Positions 1 through 12,643 of a stretch of 64,000 nucleotides of DNA are shown here, in pieces; positions within the stretch are counted from its first letter, which is position 1; each line of letters opens with the position of its first letter. Made by a program: the position numbers and the translations under genes. The notes under the pieces were generated by a model. That model worked only from the letters and a program-made list of their open reading frames with translations. It was not told where the DNA came from and did not search any database. Source of the stretch: Anas platyrhynchos (lineage: Eukaryota > Chordata > Aves > Anseriformes > Anatidae). The stretch covers positions 37,501 to 101,500 of the forward strand of contig NC_092616.1 in the NCBI RefSeq assembly GCF_047663525.1, written 5' to 3'.

Positions 1-2030
1 CTCGGCCAGGTAGAGGCAGGCGCTGGGGGGGGGGAATAAATTGGGGGGGGTCAATTTGGGGGGGGTCTGGGGGCATTTGGGGGGCTGGGGGCGCATTTAG
101 GGGGCGGAGGGGACTGGTTCTCACCTGGAGGACTCGGCGTCGAGCCCCCCCGGGGGCAGCTGCAGGGCCAGGATGCCTGGGGGGGTGCGGGGGGGGGCAT
201 GTCAGCACCCCCCAGACCGAAACCCCAAAACCGCTGCCGTTGACCCCAAAACCGCCGCCGTTGACCCCAAGGTGGCCGCTGGTGACGCCGGTTGGGCCAC
301 CGGGCGCCCCGCGGGCCACTGGGAGCAGAAGACGGGCATGAAGCGGCCGGTGGACGGCGGCCACGCTAAAATGCTAGGTCAGCCGCGGGTTGGGGCTCTG
401 GGGGGGGCACCCCATAGGGTCACATCCCCCCCAAAACCCCCCCGGCCCCATAGAGACCCCCCCCAGCCCCACAGATCCCACCCCAAACCCTGTAGGTGCT
501 CCCCCAAACCCTACAGGCACCTTCTCCAGATGTTCCCCACAACCTCCCAGCCCCACAAGTACAATGTGTCCGGGCGGCGCCGCGCTAAAATGTGCCCGGG
601 CGGCGCCGCGCTTAAATGTGTCCAGGCGGCGCCGCGCTAAAATGTGTCCGGGCGGCGTCGCGCTAAAATGTGCCCTAACCCTAACCCTAACCCTAACCCT
701 GCATTTCCAGGCATGCTCTGGGCACCCAACATGGCCTCCCGGAAGCCTGGTGCCGGAAAACTATATTTACCAGCATTCCTTGGACAGCCGGCACAGCCAA
801 TCACGGGCCGAGTTTTCAAGAATTACATTTACCAGCACGCACTGTAACCCTAGCCCTTACCGCCTTTACAAAAAAGCCTCAAGCCCTAACCCTAAAAATC
901 CTCGAAACCCCTACAGACATAACCCAAAATATTTACCACACTAAACACCTGAAGACCTATGCCTAAAACTCCTAACCCAATAAATTAAGACGTTCAAATC
1001 CCAAGCCCACAAAATTAAGACGTTCAAATCCCAAGCCCAAAAAACATGAATCTCAAAACCTAAACCCAAAAACTAAAACCTAAAAACCCAAAAACCTAAA
1101 CCCAAAAACGCTCCAAACACTAATCCAAAAAATAAGACGCTCAAAGCACTAACACAAAATATTAAGATGCTCAAAACCCTAACGCAAAAAATTAAGATGC
1201 TCCAAACCCTAACCCAAAAAATTAGGACACTCAAAACCCTAACCCTGGAGAACCTAACCTGAAAAAATAAATAAATAAATAAATAAATAAAACTAAAATT
1301 TTAAAACCCTAACCCTAAATAATTGACCAAAAAGAAAATCCTAAGACCCTAACCCTAAAAAACCTTTCAACACTACAACCCATAAACTCTAAAACCCTAA
1401 CACACTAACCCTGAAAAACTTAAAACCTTAACCCCCAAATCCCTAAAATACTAACCGTTAAAAATCCAAACCTAAACAACTTAAAATCCTAAACATAAAC
1501 CCTGAGAACACTTACGCTGAAACCCAACGCTAGTGCCCTACCCCTGAAACCTTAAAAGCGTCAATCAATCTTTGGAAAATAACATAGCCTCAGGAGAGGA
1601 TCTCACTACACTTACCCTGACTCTGACTCTGACCCTAACCCTAACACTAACCCTAACCCTAACCCTAACCCTAACCCTAACCCTAACCCTAACCCTAACC
1701 CTAACCCTAACCCTAACCCAAGCCCCATGGACCCCCCCCCGGTGCGCCCCGCAAATGCGTCTCCCCAGCAAGCGCACCCCGCACACTTGGTTCCCCCTTC
1801 ATTTTGGTTCCTCCCCTGGTGCGCCCCGCAAATGCGTCCCCCCGGCAAGCGCACCCTGCACACTTGGTTTTCCCCTCATTTTGGTTCCCCCCAACCCTTG
1901 GGGTCCCCCCAAGCCCCATGGACCCCCCCCCCCTTGGTGCCCCCCCCCAATTTTGTACCCCCCACCGTCCTACCCGTGCCCGCAGCAGCCGCTCGCGCTC
2001 CGCCAGCGCCTCCCGCACCCGACGCTGCAT
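1..2030. repeat. macrosatellite unit 1 (2030 bp)
   Basis: It has four 26-bp CpG repeats (about 563-670), fewer than the five in following units. A short (CCCTAA)4 lies at 673-699, an (AAAT)n tract near 1263-1290 and the long telomeric run at 1633-1719. There are two copies of the 75-bp minisatellite at about 1739-1888. Confidence 0.9.
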
Positions 2031-2052
2031 CTCGGCCAGGTAGAGGCAGGCG
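1974..2052 (-). other. exon-like segment encoding a charged helix, inside the satellite (repeated 10 times)
   Basis: On the minus strand a 79-bp segment is bounded by a polypyrimidine tract plus CAG (2055-2053) and by a GTAGG donor (1973-1969). After completing one split codon it encodes 26 residues containing AEMQRRVREALAERERLLRA, a typical amphipathic charged helix. It ends in phase 0. Copies lie at 4010-4088, 6060-6138, 8116-8194, 10360-10438, 12587-12665, 14722-14800, 16925-17003, 19145-19223 and, diverged, at 20489-20567. I do not recognise the parent gene. It could be a captured exon or an active small gene; the first is more likely. Confidence 0.55.
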
Positions 2053-2154
2053 CTGGGGGGGGGGAATAAATTGGGGGGGGTCAATTTGGGGGGGGTCTGG
2101 GGGCATTTGGGGGGCTGGGGGCGCATTTAGGGGGCGGAGGGGACTGGTTCTCAC

Positions 2155-2206
2155 CTGGAGGACTCGGCGTCGAGCCCCCCCGGGGGCAGCTGCAGGGCCA
2201 GGATGC
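2155..2206 (-). other. second exon-like segment, phase-compatible with the helix segment
   Basis: A 52-bp minus-strand segment starts after CCCCCAG (acceptor, 2208-2207) and ends at a consensus GTGAGA donor (2154-2149). It reads ILALQLPPGGLDAESS with split codons at both ends. Its final AG plus the first C of the next segment (2052) makes a Ser codon, so removing the 102-bp GT-AG intron (2154-2053) keeps frame. The segment is present in every unit (125-176 in unit 1). Confidence 0.5.
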
Positions 2207-2593
2207 CTGGGGGGGTGCGGGGGGGGGCATGTCAGCACCCCCCAGACCGAAACCCCAAAACCGCTGCCGTTGACCCCAAAACCGCCGCCGTTGACCCCAA
2301 GGTGGCCGCTGGTGACGCCGGTTGGGCCACCGGGCGCCCCGCGGGCCACTGGGAGCAGAAGACGGGCATGAAGCGGCCGGTGGACGGCGGCCACGCTAAA
2401 ATGCTAGGTCAGCCGCGGGTTGGGGCTCTGGGGGGGGCACCCCATAGGGTCACATCCCCCCCAAAACCCCCCCGGCCCCATAGAGACCCCCCCCAGCCCC
2501 ACAGATCCCACCCCAAACCCTGTAGGTGCTCCCCCAAACCCTACAGGCACCTTCTCCAGATGTTCCCCACAACCTCCCAGCCCCACAAGTACA

Positions 2594-2731
2594 ATGTGTC
2601 CGGGCGGCGCCGCGCTAAAATGTGTCCGGGCGGCGCCGCACTTAAATGTGCCCGGGCGGCGCCGCGCTTAAATGTGTCCAGGCGGCGCCGCGCTAAAATG
2701 TGTCCGGGCGGCGTCGCGCTAAAATGTGCCC
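2594..2731. repeat. CpG-rich 26-bp minisatellite (representative copy, unit 2)
   Basis: Five tandem 26-bp repeats with core GGGCGGCGCCGCGC and an AT-rich spacer (TAAAATGTG or TTAAATGTG), directly followed by (CCCTAA)4 at 2729-2756. The same arrangement recurs once per unit. It is the most CpG-dense part of the satellite. Confidence 0.85.
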
Positions 2732-4066
2732 TAACCCTAACCCTAACCCTAACCCTGCATTTCCAGGCATGCTCTGGGCACCCAACATGGCCTCCCGGAA
2801 GCCTGGTGCCGGAAAACTATATTTACCAGCATTCCTTGGACAGCCGGCACAGCCAATCACGGGCCGAGTTTTCAAGAATTACATTTACCAGCACGCACTG
2901 TAACCCTAGCCCTTACCGCCTTTACAAAAAAGCCTCAAGCCCTAACCCTAAAAATCCTCGAAACCCCTACAGACATAACCCAAAATATTTACCACACTAA
3001 ACACCTGAAGACCTATGCCTAAAACTCCTAACCCAATAAATTAAGACGTTCAAATCCCAAGCCCACAAAATTAAGACGTTCAAATCCCAAGCCAAAAAAC
3101 ATGAATCTCAAAACCTAAACCCAAAAACTAAAACCTAAAAACCCAAAAACCTAAACCCAAAAACGCTCCAAACACTAATCAAAAAATAAGACGCTCAAAG
3201 CACTAACACAAAATATTAAGATGCTCAAAACCCTAACGCAAAAAATTAAGATGCTCCAAACCCTAACCCAAAAAATTAGGACACTCAAAACCCTAACCCT
3301 GGAGAACCTAACCTGAAAAAATAAATAAATAAATAAATAAATAAAACTAAAATTTTAAAACCCTAACCCTAAATAATTGACCAAAAAGAAAATCCTAAGA
3401 CCCTAACCCTAAAAAACCTTTCAACACTACAACCCATAAACTCTAAAACCCTAACACACTAACCCTGAAAAACTTAAAACCTTAACCCCCAAATCCCTAA
3501 AATACTAACCGTTAAAAATCCAAACCTAAACAACTTAAAATCCTAAACATAAACCCTGAGAACACTTACGCTGAAACCCAACGCTAGTGCCCTACCCCTG
3601 AAACCTTAAAAGCGTCAATCAATCTTTGGAAAATAACATAGCCTCAGGAGAGGATCTCACTACACTTACCCTGACTCTGACTCTGACCCTAACCCTAACA
3701 CTAACCCTAACCCTAACCCTAACCCTAACCCTAACCCTAACCCTAACCCTAACCCAAGCCCCATGGACCCCCCCCCGGTGCGCCCCGCAAATGCGTCTCC
3801 CCAGCAAGCGCACCCCGCACACTTGGTTCCCCCTTCATTTTGGTTCCTCCCCTGGTGCGCCCCGCAAATGCGTCCCCCCGGCAAGCGCACCCTGCACACT
3901 TGGTTTTCCCCTCATTTTGGTTCCCCCCAACCCTTGGGGTCCCCCCAAGCCCCATGGACCCCCCCCCCCTTGGTGCCCCCCCCCAATTTTGTACCCCCCA
4001 CCGTCCTACCCGTGCCCGCAGCAGCCGCTCGCGCTCCGCCAGCGCCTCCCGCACCCGACGCTGCAT

Positions 4067-6116
4067 CTCGGCCAGGTAGAGGCAGGCGCTGGGGGGGGGG
4101 AATAAATTGGGGGGGGTCAATTTGGGGGGGGTCTGGGGGCATTTGGGGGGCTGGGGGCGCATTTAGGGGGCGGAGGGGACTGGTTCTCACCTGGAGGACT
4201 CGGCGTCGAGCCCCCCCGGGGGCAGCTGCAGGGCCAGGATGCCTGGGGGGGTGCGGGGGGGGGCATGTCAGCACCCCCCAGACCGAAACCCCAAAACCGC
4301 TGCCGTTGACCCCAAAACCGCCGCCGTTGACCCCAAGGTGGCCGCTGGTGACGCCGGTTGGGCCACCGGGCGCCCCGCGGGCCACTGGGAGCAGAAGACG
4401 GGCATGAAGCGGCCGGTGGACGGCGGCCACGCTAAAATGCTAGGTCAGCCGCGGGTTGGGGCTCTGGGGGGGGCACCCCATAGGGTCACATCCCCCCCAA
4501 AACCCCCCCGGCCCCATAGAGACCCCCCCCAGCCCCACAGATCCCACCCCAAACCCTGTAGGTGCTCCCCCAAACCCTACAGGCACCTTCTCCAGATGTT
4601 CCCCACAACCTCCCAGCCCCACAAGTACAATGTGTCCGGGCGGCGCCGCGCTAAAATGTGTCCGGGCGGCGCCGCACTTAAATGTGCCCGGGCGGCGCCG
4701 CGCTTAAATGTGTCCAGGCGGCGCCGCGCTAAAATGTGTCCGGGCGGCGTCGCGCTAAAATGTGCCCTAACCCTAACCCTAACCCTAACCCTGCATTTCC
4801 AGGCATGCTCTGGGCACCCAACATGGCCTCCCGGAAGCCTGGTGCCGGAAAACTATATTTACCAGCATTCCTTGGACAGCCGGCACAGCCAATCACGGGC
4901 CGAGTTTTCAAGAATTACATTTACCAGCACGCACTGTAACCCTAGCCCTTACCGCCTTTACAAAAAAGCCTCAAGCCCTAACCCTAAAAATCCTCGAAAC
5001 CCCTACAGACATAACCCAAAATATTTACCACACTAAACACCTGAAGACCTATGCCTAAAACTCCTAACCCAATAAATTAAGACGTTCAAATCCCAAGCCC
5101 ACAAAATTAAGACGTTCAAATCCCAAGCCAAAAAACATGAATCTCAAAACCTAAACCCAAAAACTAAAACCTAAAAACCCAAAAACCTAAACCCAAAAAC
5201 GCTCCAAACACTAATCCAAAAAAATAAGACGCTCAAAGCACTAACACAAAATATTAAGATGCTCAAAACCCTAACGCAAAAAATTAAGATGCTCCAAACC
5301 CTAACCCAAAAAATTAGGACACTCAAAACCCTAACCCTGGAGAACCTAACCTGAAAAAATAAATAAATAAATAAATAAATAAAACTAAAATTTTAAAACC
5401 CTAACCCTAAATAATTGACCAAAAAGAAAATCCTAAGACCCTAACCCTAAAAAACCTTTCAACACTACAACCCATAAACTCTAAAACCCTAACACACTAA
5501 CCCTGAAAAACTTAAAACCTTAACCCCCAAATCCCTAAAATACTAACCGTTAAAAATCCAAACCTAAACAACTTAAAATCCTAAACATAAACCCTGAGAA
5601 CACTTACGCTGAAACCCAACGCTAGTGCCCTACCCCTGAAACCTTAAAAGCGTCAATCAATCTTTGGAAAATAACATAGCCTCAGGAGAGGATCTCACTA
5701 CACTTACCCTGACTCTGACTCTGACCCTAACCCTAACACTAACCCTAACCCTAACCCTAACCCTAACCCTAACCCTAACCCTAACCCTAACCCTAACCCT
5801 AACCCAAGCCCCATGGACCCCCCCCCGGTGCGCCCCGCAAATGCGTCTCCCCAGCAAGCGCACCCCGCACACTTGGTTCCCCCTTCATTTTGGTTCCTCC
5901 CCTGGTGCGCCCCGCAAATGCGTCCCCCCGGCAAGCGCACCCTGCACACTTGGTTTTCCCCTCATTTTGGTTCCCCCCAACCCTTGGGGTCCCCCCAAGC
6001 CCCATGGACCCCCCCCCCCTTGGTGCCCCCCCCCAATTTTGTACCCCCCACCGTCCTACCCGTGCCCGCAGCAGCCGCTCGCGCTCCGCCAGCGCCTCCC
6101 GCACCCGACGCTGCAT
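4067..6116. repeat. macrosatellite unit 3 (2050 bp)
   Basis: Telomeric run 5725-5805 and two 75-bp copies. It differs from unit 2 mainly in the number of CCCTAA words. Confidence 0.9.
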
Positions 6117-8172
6117 CTCGGCCAGGTAGAGGCAGGCGCTGGGGGGGGGGAATAAATTGGGGGGGGTCAATTTGGGGGGGGTCTGGGGGCATTTGGGGGG
6201 CTGGGGGCGCATTTAGGGGGCGGAGGGGACTGGTTCTCACCTGGAGGACTCGGCGTCGAGCCCCCCCGGGGGCAGCTGCAGGGCCAGGATGCCTGGGGGG
6301 GTGCGGGGGGGGGCATGTCAGCACCCCCCAGACCGAAACCCCAAAACCGCTGCCGTTGACCCCAAAACCGCCGCCGTTGACCCCAAGGTGGCCGCTGGTG
6401 ACGCCGGTTGGGCCACCGGGCGCCCCGCGGGCCACTGGGAGCAGAAGACGGGCATGAAGCGGCCGGTGGACGGCGGCCACGCTAAAATGCTAGGTCAGCC
6501 GCGGGTTGGGGCTCTGGGGGGGGCACCCCATAGGGTCACATCCCCCCCAAAACCCCCCCGGCCCCATAGAGACCCCCCCCAGCCCCACAGATCCCACCCC
6601 AAACCCTGTAGGTGCTCCCCCAAACCCTACAGGCACCTTCTCCAGATGTTCCCCACAACCTCCCAGCCCCACAAGTACAATGTGTCCGGGCGGCGCCGCG
6701 CTAAAATGTGTCCGGGCGGCGCCGCACTTAAATGTGCCCGGGCGGCGCCGCGCTTAAATGTGTCCAGGCGGCGCCGCGCTAAAATGTGTCCGGGCGGCGT
6801 CGCGCTAAAATGTGCCCTAACCCTAACCCTAACCCTAACCCTGCATTTCCAGGCATGCTCTGGGCACCCAACATGGCCTCCCGGAAGCCTGGTGCCGGAA
6901 AACTATATTTACCAGCATTCCTTGGACAGCCGGCACAGCCAATCACGGGCCGAGTTTTCAAGAATTACATTTACCAGCACGCACTGTAACCCTAGCCCTT
7001 ACCGCCTTTACAAAAAAGCCTCAAGCCCTAACCCTAAAAATCCTCGAAACCCCTACAGACATAACCCAAAATATTTACCACACTAAACACCTGAAGACCT
7101 ATGCCTAAAACTCCTAACCCAATAAATTAAGACGTTCAAATCCCAAGCCCACAAAATTAAGACGTTCAAATCCCAAGCCAAAAAACATGAATCTCAAAAC
7201 CTAAACCCAAAAACTAAAACCTAAAAACCCAAAAACCTAAACCCAAAAACGCTCCAAACACTAATCCAAAAAAATAAGACGCTCAAAGCACTAACACAAA
7301 ATATTAAGATGCTCAAAACCCTAACGCAAAAAATTAAGATGCTCCAAACCCTAACCCAAAAAATTAGGACACTCAAAACCCTAACCCTGGAGAACCTAAC
7401 CTGAAAAAATAAATAAATAAATAAATAAATAAAACTAAAATTTTAAAACCCTAACCCTAAATAATTGACCAAAAAGAAAATCCTAAGACCCTAACCCTAA
7501 AAAACCTTTCAACACTACAACCCATAAACTCTAAAACCCTAACACACTAACCCTGAAAAACTTAAAACCTTAACCCCCAAATCCCTAAAATACTAACCGT
7601 TAAAAATCCAAACCTAAACAACTTAAAATCCTAAACATAAACCCTGAGAACACTTACGCTGAAACCCAACGCTAGTGCCCTACCCCTGAAACCTTAAAAG
7701 CGTCAATCAATCTTTGGAAAATAACATAGCCTCAGGAGAGGATCTCACTACACTTACCCTGACTCTGACTCTGACCCTAACCCTAACACTAACCCTAACC
7801 CTAACCCTAACCCTAACCCTAACCCTAACCCTAACCCTAACCCTAACCCTAACCCTAACCCAAGCCCCATGGACCCCCCCCCGGTGCGCCCCGCAAATGC
7901 GTCTCCCCAGCAAGCGCACCCCGCACACTTGGTTCCCCCTTCATTTTGGTTCCTCCCCTGGTGCGCCCCACAAATGCGTCCCCCCGGCAAGCGCACCCTG
8001 CACACTTGGTTTTCCCCTCATTTTGGTTCCCCCCAACCCTTGGGGTCCCCCCAAGCCCCATGGACCCCCCCCCCCTTGGTGCCCCCCCCCAATTTTGTAC
8101 CCCCCACCGTCCTACCCGTGCCCGCAGCAGCCGCTCGCGCTCCGCCAGCGCCTCCCGCACCCGACGCTGCAT
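6117..8172. repeat. macrosatellite unit 4 (2056 bp)
   Basis: Telomeric run 7775-7861 and two 75-bp copies. Private substitutions include one in the second 75-bp copy (CCCCACAAATG near 7970). Confidence 0.9.
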
Positions 8173-10416
8173 CTCGGCCAGGTAGAGGCAGGCGCTGGGG
8201 GGGGGGAATAAATTGGGGGGGGTCAATTTGGGGGGGGTCTGGGGGCATTTGGGGGGCTGGGGGCGCATTTAGGGGGCGGAGGGGACTGGTTCTCACCTGG
8301 AGGACTCGGCGTCGAGCCCCCCCGGGGGCAGCTGCAGGGCCAGGATGCCTGGGGGGGTGCGGGGGGGGGCATGTCAGCACCCCCCAGACCGAAACCCCAA
8401 AACCGCTGCCGTTGACCCCAAAACCGCCGCCGTTGACCCCAAGGTGGCCGCTGGTGACGCCGGTTGGGCCACCGGGCGCCCCGCGGGCCACTGGGAGCAG
8501 AAGACGGGCATGAAGCGGCCGGTGGACGGCGGCCACGCTAAAATGCTAGGTCAGCCGCGGGTTGGGGCTCTGGGGGGGGCACCCCATAGGGTCACATCCC
8601 CCCCAAAACCCCCCCGGCCCCATAGAGACCCCCCCCAGCCCCACAGATCCCACCCCAAACCCTGTAGGTGCTCCCCCAAACCCTACAGGCACCTTCTCCA
8701 GATGTTCCCCACAACCTCCCAGCCCCACAAGTACAATGTGTCCGGGCGGCGCCGCGCTAAAATGTGTCCGGGCGGCGCCGCACTTAAATGTGCCCGGGCG
8801 GCGCCGCGCTTAAATGTGTCCAGGCGGCGCCGCGCTAAAATGTGTCCGGGCGGCAGCGCGCTAAAATGTGCCCTAACCCTAACCCTAACCCTAACCCTGC
8901 ATTTCCAGGCATGCTCTGGGCACCCAACATGGCCTCCCGGAAGCCTGGTGCCGGAAAACTATATTTACCAGCATTCCTTGGACAGCCGGCACAGCCAATC
9001 ACGGGCCGAGTTTTCAAGAATTACATTTACCAGCACGCACTGTAACCCTAGCCCTTACCGCCTTTACAAAAAAGCCTCAAGCCCTAACCCTAAAAATCCT
9101 CGAAACCCCTACAGACATAACCCAAAATATTTACCACACTAAACACCTGAAGACCTATGCCTAAAACTCCTAACCCAATAAATTAAGACGTTCAAATCCC
9201 AAGCCCACAAAATTAAGACGTTCAAATCCCAAGCCCAAAAAACATGAATCTCAAAACCTAAACCCAAAAACTAAAACCTAAAAACCCAAAAACCTAAACC
9301 CAAAAACGCTCCAAACACTAATCCAAAAAAATAAGACGCTCAAAGCACTAACACAAAATATTAAGATGCTCAAAACCCTAACGCAAAAAATTAAGATGCT
9401 CCAAACCCTAACCCAAAAAATTAGGACACTCAAAACCCTAACCCTGGAGAACCTAACCTGAATAAATAAATAAATAAATAAATAAATAAAACTAAAATTT
9501 TAAAACCCTAACCCTAAATAATTGACCAAAAAGAAAATCCTAAGACCCTAACCCTAAAAAACCTTTCAACACTACAACCCATAAACTCTAAAACCCTAAC
9601 ACACTAACCCTGAAAAACTTAAAACCTTAACCCCCAAATCCCTAAAATACTAACCGTTAAAAATCCAAACCTAAACAACTTAAAATCCTAAACATAAACC
9701 CTGAGAACACTTACGCTGAAACCCAACGCTAGTGCCCTACCCCTGAAACCTTAAAAGCGTCAATCAATCTTTGGAAAATAACATAGGCTCAGGAGAGGAT
9801 CTCACTACGCTTACCCTGACTCTGACTCTGACCCTAACCCTAACCCTAACCCTAACCCTAACCCTAACCCTAACCCTACCCCTAACCCTAACCCTAACCC
9901 TAACCCTAACCCTAACCCTAACCCTAACCCTAACCCTAACCCTAACCCTAACCCAAGCCCCATGGACCCCCCCCGGTGCGCCCCGCAAATGCGTCTCCCC
10001 AGCAAGCGCACCCCGCACACTTGGTTCCCCCTTCATTTTGGTTCCCCCCCGGTGCGCCCCGCAAATGCGTCCCACCGGCAACCGCACCCCACACACTTGG
10101 TTCCCCCCTCATTTTGGTTCCCCCCCGGTGCGCCCCGCAAATGCGTCCCCCCGGCAACCGCACCCCGCACACTTGGTTCCCCCTTCATTTTGGTTCCTCC
10201 CGTGGTGCGCCCCGCAAATGCGTCCCCCCGGCAAGCGCACCCTTCACACTTGGTTTTCCCCTCATTTTGGTTCCCCCCAACCCTTGGGGTCCCCCCAAGC
10301 CCCATGGACCCCCCCCCCCTTGGTGCCCCCCCCCAATTTTGTACCCCCCGCCGTCCTACCCGTGCCCGCAGCAGCCGCTCGCGCTCCGCCAGCGCCTCCC
10401 GCACCCGACGCTGCAT
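8173..10416. repeat. macrosatellite unit 5 (2244 bp)
   Basis: The longest unit. Four 75-bp copies (about 9973-10272) and a longer telomeric run (9832-9954) containing a CCCTAC variant. The last 26-bp CpG repeat carries a private GGCAGCGCG change. The two-copy to four-copy transition lies between units 4 and 5. Confidence 0.9.
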
Positions 10417-11717
10417 CTCGGCCAGGTAGAGGCAGGCGCTGGGGGGGGGGGAATAAATTGGGGGGGGTCAATTTGGGCGGGGTCTGGGGGCATTTGGGGG
10501 GCTGGGGGCGCATTTAGGGGGCGGAGGGGACTGGTTCTCACCTGGAGGACTCGGCGTCGAGCCCCCCCGGGGGCAGCTGCAGGGCCAGGATGCCTGGGGG
10601 GGTGCGGGGGGGGGCATGTCAGCACCCCCCAGACCGAAACCCCAAAACCGCTGCCGTTGACCCCAAAACCGCCGCCGTTGACCCCAAGGTGGCCGCTGGT
10701 GACGCCGGTTGGGCCACCGGGCGCCCCGCGGGCCACTGGGAGCAGAAGACGGGCATGAAGCTGCAGGTGGACGGCGGCCACGCTAAAATGCTAGGTCAGC
10801 CGCGGGTTGGGGCTTTGGGGGGGGCACCCCATAGGGTCACATCCCCCCCAAAACCCCCCCGGCCCCATAGAGACCCCCCCCAGCCCCACAGATCCCACCC
10901 CAAACCCTGTAGGTGCTCCCCCAAACCCTACAGGCACCTTCTCCAGATGTTCCCCACAACCTCCCAGCCCCACAAGTACAATGTGTCCGGGCGGCGCCGC
11001 GCTAAAATGTGTCCGGGCGGCGCCGCACTTAAATGTGCCCGGGCGGCGCCGCGCTTAAATGTGTCCAGGCGGCGCCGCGCTAAAATGTGTCCGGGCGGCG
11101 TCGCGCTAAAATGTGCCCTAACCCTAACCCTAACCCTAACCCTAACCCTGCATTTCCAGGCATGCTCTGGGCACCCAACATGGCCTCCCGGAAGCCTGGT
11201 GCCGGAAAACTATATTTACCAGCATTCCTTGGACAGCCGGCACAGCCAATCACGGGCCGAGTTTTCGAGAATTACATTTACCAGCACGCACTGTAACCCT
11301 AGCCCTTACCACCTTTACAAAAAAGCCTCAAGCCCTAACCCTAAAAATCCTCGAAACCCCTACAGACATAACCCAAAATATTTACCACACTAAACACCTG
11401 AAGACCTATGCCTAAAACTCCTAACCCAATAAATTAAGACGTTCAAATCCCAAGCCCACAAAATTAAGACGTTCAAATCCCAAGCCCAAAAAACATGAAT
11501 CTCAAAACCTAAACCCAAAAACTAAAACCTAAAAACCCAAAAACCTAAACCCAAAAACGCTCCAAACACTAATCCAAAAAAATAAGACGCTCAAAGCACT
11601 AACACAAAATATTAAGATGCTCAAAACCCTAACGCAAAAAATTAAGATGCTCCAAACCCTAACCCAAAAAATTAGGACACTCAAAACCCTAACCCTGGAG
11701 AACCTAACCTGAAAAAA

Positions 11718-11748
<31 letters not shown>

Positions 11749-12643
11749 AACTAAAATTTTAAAACCCTAACCCTAAATAATTGACCAAAAAGAAAATCCT
11801 AAGACCCTAACCCTAAAAAACCTTTCAACACTACAACCCATAAACTCTAAAACCCTAACACACTAACCCTGAAAAACTTAAAACCTTAACCCCCAAATCC
11901 CTAAAATACTAACCGTTAAAAATCCAAACCTAAACAACTTAAAATCCTAAACATAAACCCTGAGAACACTTACGCTGAAACCCAACGCTAGTGCCCTACC
12001 CCTGAAACCTTAAAAGCGTCAATCAATCTTTGGAAAATAACATAGCCTCAGGAGAGGATCTCACTACGCTTACCCTGACTCTGACTCTGACCCTAACCCT
12101 AACCCTAACCCTAACCCTAACCCTAACCCTAACCCTAACCCTACCCCTAACCCTAACCCTAACCCTAACCCTAACCCTAACCCAAGCCCCATGGACCCCC
12201 CCCGGTGCGCCCCGCAAATGCGTCTCCCCAGCAAGCGCACCCCGCACACTTGGTTCCCCCTTCATTTTGGTTCCCCCCCGGTGCGCCCCGCAAATGCCTC
12301 CCACCGGCAACCGCACCCCACACACTTGGTTCCCCCCTCATTTTGGTTCCCCCCGGTGCGCCCCGCAAATGCGTCCCCCCGGCAACCGCACCCCGCACAC
12401 TTGGTTCCCCCTTCATTTTGGTTCCTTCCCTGGTGCGACCCGCAAATGCGTCCCCCCGGCAAGCGCACCCCGCACACTTGGTTTTCCCCTCATTTTGGTT
12501 CCCCCCAACCCTTGGGGTCCCCCCAAGCCCCATGGACCCCCCCCCCTTGGTGCCCCCCCCCAATTTTGTACCCCCCGCCGTCCTACCCGTGCCCGCAGCA
12601 GCCGCTCGCGCTCCGCCAGCGCCTCCCGCACCCGACGCTGCAT
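10417..12643. repeat. macrosatellite unit 6 (2227 bp)
   Basis: Telomeric run 12091-12183 with a CCCTAC variant. Four 75-bp copies, five short CCCTAA words after the CpG repeats instead of four, and a longer (AAAT)n tract near 11713-11748. Confidence 0.9.

Larger units (their letters stand above)
2031..4066. repeat. macrosatellite unit 2 (2036 bp)
   Basis: Five 26-bp CpG repeats, a shorter telomeric run at 3687-3755, and two 75-bp minisatellite copies. This unit is used as the reference for the internal parts described below. Confidence 0.9.

Noticed and set aside
2594..2731. CRISPR-like array
   Set aside because: 26-bp repeats are directly contiguous with no unique spacers, in a vertebrate context.
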